A stretch of DNA of 64,000 nucleotides, taken from contig NZ_JADLRJ010000020.1 of assembly GCF_015477355.1 (NCBI RefSeq), positions 1 to 64,000 on the forward strand, read 5' to 3'. The translations under genes were made by a program, and so were the position numbers. The notes beneath the pieces were generated by a model. That model ran no database searches and was not told the DNA's origin. It worked only from the letters and a program-made list of their open reading frames with translations. This DNA comes from Nocardia blacklockiae. Lineage in GTDB: Bacteria; Actinomycetota; Actinomycetes; Mycobacteriales; Mycobacteriaceae. Below are positions 61,839 to 64,000 of the stretch, in pieces (the first letter of the stretch is position 1; each line of letters starts with the position of its first letter).

Positions 61839-62251
61839 AACAATCCCAATCCCTCTCGGACGCGCTCGACGTCCTCGGCAGTTCCCATGAGTTCGAAGCG
61901 ATACAGGTACGGCACCCCGGCCTTGCGCGAGATCACTTCTCCCGCATAGCAATACGTATCGCCGAAGTTCGTGTTGCCGGCCGCGATGACGCCGCGCAAC
62001 AACGCACGGTTGTGCGGATCGTTGAGGAACTTGGCCACCTGGCGGGGCACGAATTCCTTGTCGGATCGGTTGCCGCCCAAGACGTGCCGACCGCCCCCGT
62101 AGGTGGGGCAGATCAGCACGTAGGGCTCGTCGACGCGAAGCGATTCGGCAGTGTGGAGCGGAATGCGAACGGCCGGGAGACCCAGCCGCTCGACGAAACG
62201 GTGCGTGTTCTCCGACGCGCTCGAGAAGTAGACCAGATCGGACACGGCCAC
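61796..62251 (-). CDS. nrdI: NrdI flavodoxin-like protein
   Basis: The 151-residue protein matches Nrd[48 protein letters not shown] and [17 protein letters not shown]. It supplies superoxide or electrons to assemble the metal-radical cofactor of NrdF, so it acts also with the distant nrdF product. GGGGGAG precedes the ATG. It lies 40 bases after nrdH and overlaps nrdE. Confidence 0.95.
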   Translation of the reverse strand: MAVSDLVYFSSASENTHRFVERLGLPAVRIPLHTAESLRVDEPYVLICPTYGGGRHVLGGNRSDKEFVPRQVAKFLNDPHNRALLRGVIAAGNTNFGDTYCYAGEVISRKAGVPYLYRFELMGTAEDVERVREGLGLFWQRLQHRPERRPA

Positions 62252-62291
62252 TCCCCCTTCCCCATGTGTCGGACGAACGGCGACCTCGGAG

Positions 62292-62525
62292 TCAGGCAGC
62301 CTGGGTCAGCAGCGACTTGATGCGGTCGGGGCGGAAGCCCGACCAGTGCTCGTCGCCGGCGACGACGACGGGGGCCTGCAGGTAACCCAGCGCCATCACG
62401 TAATCGCGAGCCTCGGGGTTCTCGGAGATGTCGACGACGGAGTAGTCGATACCCGCCTTGTCGAGCGCGCGGTAGGTGGCATTGCACTGGACACAAGCGG
62501 GCTTGGTGTACACGGTGATGGTCAT
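62292..62525 (-). CDS. nrdH: NrdH glutaredoxin-like redoxin
   Basis: The 77-residue protein is Nrd[21 protein letters not shown] (CxxC at 11-14), the [17 protein letters not shown] segment and [20 protein letters not shown]. It reduces NrdE using thioredoxin reductase. GGAGAGAGGG precedes the ATG at 62525. The NrdR-like boxes lie about 155 bases upstream, so the transcript leader is long. Confidence 0.95.
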   Translation of the reverse strand: MTITVYTKPACVQCNATYRALDKAGIDYSVVDISENPEARDYVMALGYLQAPVVVAGDEHWSGFRPDRIKSLLTQAA

Positions 62526-62678
62526 GAGTGTCCCTCTCTCCTTGCCTTGAATCCGTCTGCAGTGCACGACTCGCAAGATCCACGTGGTTACTGCGCAAAC
62601 CCCTGGAAGCGAGACCGGAAGCCCAGCTCGCGGGTACCTCCCCGCCGCTCGAGCGCGCATCCTCTCCCAGTGCCGTAG

Positions 62679-62726
62679 ACACTACACCTAGTGGCCGACA
62701 GATTCCTACAACACGACATCTTGCGA
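62679..62726. promoter_or_regulatory. Paired NrdR-like boxes upstream of nrdHIE
   Basis: Box 1 at 62679-62694 (ACACTACACCTAGTGG) and box 2 at 62711-62726 (ACACGACATCTTGCGA) are 16 bases apart. They align without gaps with the pair upstream of nrdF, matching at 22 of 31 positions after CTAGTGG. NrdR represses reductase genes when dATP is high. Confidence 0.75.
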
Positions 62727-62910
62727 GTCACAAAGATGGAATTCGGTCGGCGTAAGTACCAGGACAGTCGATTCGCAACCCGACACGGCAGTGGTACAGA
62801 TCACGATTTCGCGACGCAGCTCTTTCCCAGCAAACCCATCTCCCCCACAAGTCACAGCGGTCCCACCGGTCCCCGCGGACACGCTAGACCAACCCCGGAA
62901 CAACGAAAAA

Positions 62911-62941
62911 GCCGCCTCGTCCCCACCCGGGGAGAGGCGGC
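62911..62941 (-). terminator. Rho-independent terminator of rpmJ2
   Basis: GCCGCCTC (62911-62918) pairs with GAGGCGGC (62934-62941); the inner bases can add a CCCC/GGGG pairing. On the minus strand TTTTT (62906-62910) follows directly. It lies 19 bases past the rpmJ2 stop. Confidence 0.8.
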
Positions 62942-62959
62942 CTTTCCGGCGTGTCGCGG

Positions 62960-63082
62960 TCAGCCCTGCCGGGCCTTGAACCGCGGCTCCTTCTTGTTGA
63001 TCACGTACGTCTTGCCGCGCCGGCGCACCACCTGGGCGCCCGGCTTGTCCTTGAGCGAACGCAGCGAGTTGCGGACCTTCAT
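62960..63082 (-). CDS. rpmJ2: Ribosomal protein bL36, zinc-free paralogue
   Basis: The 40-residue protein ([32 protein letters not shown] end) is bL36 of the C-minus type: the four zinc-binding Cys/His residues of the standard protein are absent. In actinobacteria such paralogues replace the zinc form when zinc is scarce. AGGAGG lies 6 bases before the ATG. A Zur-like dyad sits immediately upstream and a terminator downstream, so it is a monocistronic unit. Confidence 0.93.
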   Translation of the reverse strand: MKVRNSLRSLKDKPGAQVVRRRGKTYVINKKEPRFKARQG

Positions 63083-63096
63083 GCCGACCTCCTAAC

Positions 63097-63109
63097 GAAA
63101 ATGATTTTC
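63097..63109. promoter_or_regulatory. Zur-like box before rpmJ2
   Basis: GAAAAT-G-ATTTTC is a perfect 6-base dyad, 14 bases upstream of the rpmJ2 start. With its flanks it closely matches the mycobacterial Zur box (TGAAAATGATTTTCA-like). Zur with zinc should repress the gene. Fur-family sites look alike, but the gene content favours Zur. Confidence 0.75.
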
Positions 63110-63142
63110 ACATTCTATACATCGGCGCGAACGGCCCGGACG

Positions 63143-63180
63143 CGCGTGGGGCCGCACCCGTTCAGGTGCGGCCCCACGCG
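63143..63180. terminator. Strong hairpin between FMN reductase and rpmJ2
   Basis: A perfect 16-base stem (63143-63158 with 63165-63180) with a CGTTCA loop lies 20 bases past the FMN reductase stop. There is no T-tract. It should end the reductase transcript and protect the Zur-controlled promoter downstream. Confidence 0.75.
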
Positions 63181-63200
63181 CAGGGAGTAGCGGACCAGAC

Positions 63201-63767
63201 TCAGGCGTCGACCCGCGCGCGCACGGCTCCGACCAGGTCGCCGACCGCGGCGGCGAGCTGGGTCAGCGCCTCGGCGTCCTCGCGCGGGTGCGCCTCGGCG
63301 AACCGCTGGCCGATGGTGGCGAAGTGCAGATGCGCACTCTCCACCACCGACGCACCCGCCACGGTGAGCGCCTTGACGGTGTCGCCGTGCGACCACTTGG
63401 CGGCGTTCTGGCTGATCGAGGCACTGATGACCGCGGCGGGCTTGCCCTTGATCGACCCGTCGCCGTACGGGCGCGAGGCCCAGTCGATGGCGTTCTTCAG
63501 CGCCGCCGGGATGGTCCCGTTGTACTCGGGGACGAACAGCAGCAGGCCGTCGGCCGCGGCGACCGCCTCGCGCAGTGCGTCCGCGGTGGCCGGGACCCGG
63601 CCAGGCACGTCGACGTCCTCGTTGTAGAAAGGAATATCTCCGAGACCCTCGAAGATCGCGACCTCCACACCTTCCGGAGCGGTCTGCGCGGCGGCCTCGG
63701 CGAGCTGCCGATTGAACGATGCGGCACGCAGGCTGCCGACCAGCGCGAGTAGACGGGTCTGGGACAT
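63201..63767 (-). CDS. NADPH-dependent FMN reductase family protein (Rv3054c-like)
   Basis: The 188-residue flavodoxin-fold protein has LLALVGSLRAASFNRQLAEAAA, the FMN-binding FVPEYNGTIPAALKNAIDW and GKPAAVISAS segments typical of ArsH/chromate-reductase-like NADPH:FMN reductases. It probably reduces quinones or metals. AAGGAG lies 5 bases before the ATG at 63767. It is divergent from the probable TetR gene, as Rv3054c is from Rv3055. Confidence 0.9.
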   Translation of the reverse strand: MSQTRLLALVGSLRAASFNRQLAEAAAQTAPEGVEVAIFEGLGDIPFYNEDVDVPGRVPATADALREAVAAADGLLLFVPEYNGTIPAALKNAIDWASRPYGDGSIKGKPAAVISASISQNAAKWSHGDTVKALTVAGASVVESAHLHFATIGQRFAEAHPREDAEALTQLAAAVGDLVGAVRARVDA

Positions 63768-63863
63768 GATCACTCCTTGGGCGAGATTGCGGCGGGTTAC
63801 GCTGTCACTGCACGATAACCGGACCGCAGTCCGCTTTCATTCCCAGACCCCGAGGTCCCCGCT

Positions 63864-64000
63864 GTGAACTACGACACACGAGAGCCTGCCGGCACTCCGT
63901 CGTCGCCGCTGCCGATCGAGGCGGTGGCGGTGCCGATCCCGCCCGACACCCTGCCCGTCGCGGAGGATCCCCCCGAACGCAGCGACGCCGCCCGCAACCG
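63864..64000 (+). CDS. Probable TetR regulator, 5' part only
   Basis: A GTG at 63864, with GAGG 8 bases upstream, opens a frame that runs off the right edge after 45 codons. The product is Pro-rich (PLPIEAVAVPIPPDTLP) and then reads PPERSDAARNR, which is the usual entry to a TetR helix-turn-helix. No DNA-binding domain is inside the window. The position, divergent from the FMN reductase, is that of the TetR-type Rv3055. Confidence 0.6.
   Translation, partial: MNYDTREPAGTPSSPLPIEAVAVPIPPDTLPVAEDPPERSDAARN

Larger units (their letters stand above)
62526..62959. other. Region upstream of nrdH with regulatory sites, no gene seen
   Basis: This 434-base gap contains the nrdHIE leader, the paired NrdR-like boxes (62679-62726) and the rpmJ2 terminator (62911-62941). 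I see no supported ORF or RNA gene in the rest. Confidence 0.5.

Overview
The window is chromosomal DNA of a high-GC, mycolic-acid-type actinomycete, most likely a Nocardia (a close relative such as Rhodococcus is not excluded). The evidence is very high GC with GTG/TTG starts, a gene order that tracks the Mycobacterium tuberculosis Rv3026c-Rv3055 region almost gene for gene (recalled from established knowledge, not searched here), and nocardial accessory families (WhiJ-like DUF5753 regulators, a DUF6879-type protein, a conservon, a cutinase). I see no tRNA, rRNA, CRISPR array, insertion sequence or phage gene.

Layout. 1-11.95 kb is accessory: a secreted Gly/Ser-rich protein cut by the left edge, a cutinase, PucR- and LuxR-type regulators, a secreted hydrolase, an MDR oxidoreductase, small unknowns, an ArsR regulator, an SDR and a lone iolB. 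12.0-22.1 kb carries an acyltransferase/GNAT pair (ornithine-lipid type), a PadR-controlled ABC exporter, the coupled methyltransferase - GH57 branching enzyme - GT4 set of methylglucose lipopolysaccharide (MGLP) synthesis, and divergent fixAB (electron-transfer flavoprotein). 22.1-31.1 kb is inserted relative to M. tuberculosis: DUF1707 protein, a kinase-like protein, a complete conservon (cvnA-B-C-D plus P450), LysR, NDH-2 and a DUF1697 protein. 31.2-44.3 kb returns to the conserved order: hexapeptide acyltransferase, beta-propeller lipoprotein, two methyltransferases, echA17-like, Nudix, ABC ATPase, PTH2-like, serB, ctaD, fecB-like. 44.3-48.5 kb holds a DUF1579-type lipoprotein, an unknown, an ARMT1-type protein and PhoD. 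48.5-63.8 kb holds the class Ib ribonucleotide reductase genes: nrdF2 lies about 10 kb from nrdHIE. Between them are a lower-GC WhiJ-like island, mgtE with a candidate leader peptide, a membrane-anchored receiver protein, a flavin monooxygenase, an AhpD-like protein and a TetR/DUF1772 pair. The right end has rpmJ2 with a Zur-like box, an FMN reductase and the start of a probable TetR gene.

How the genes work together. Methyltransferase, branching enzyme and glycosyltransferase overlap by stop/start codons and should be co-translated to build a methylated glucan. fixAB passes electrons from acyl-CoA dehydrogenases. ctaD and NDH-2 belong to the respiratory chain. The separated nrdF2 and nrdHIE loci share matching pairs of NrdR-like boxes, which explains how split genes could stay co-regulated. 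The least ordinary parts are the conservon P450 that lacks the ExxR motif, the duplicated DUF5753 gene without its DNA-binding domain, the leader ORF before mgtE, the receiver-domain protein on a membrane anchor, and several small membrane ORFs tied to neighbours by start/stop overlaps.
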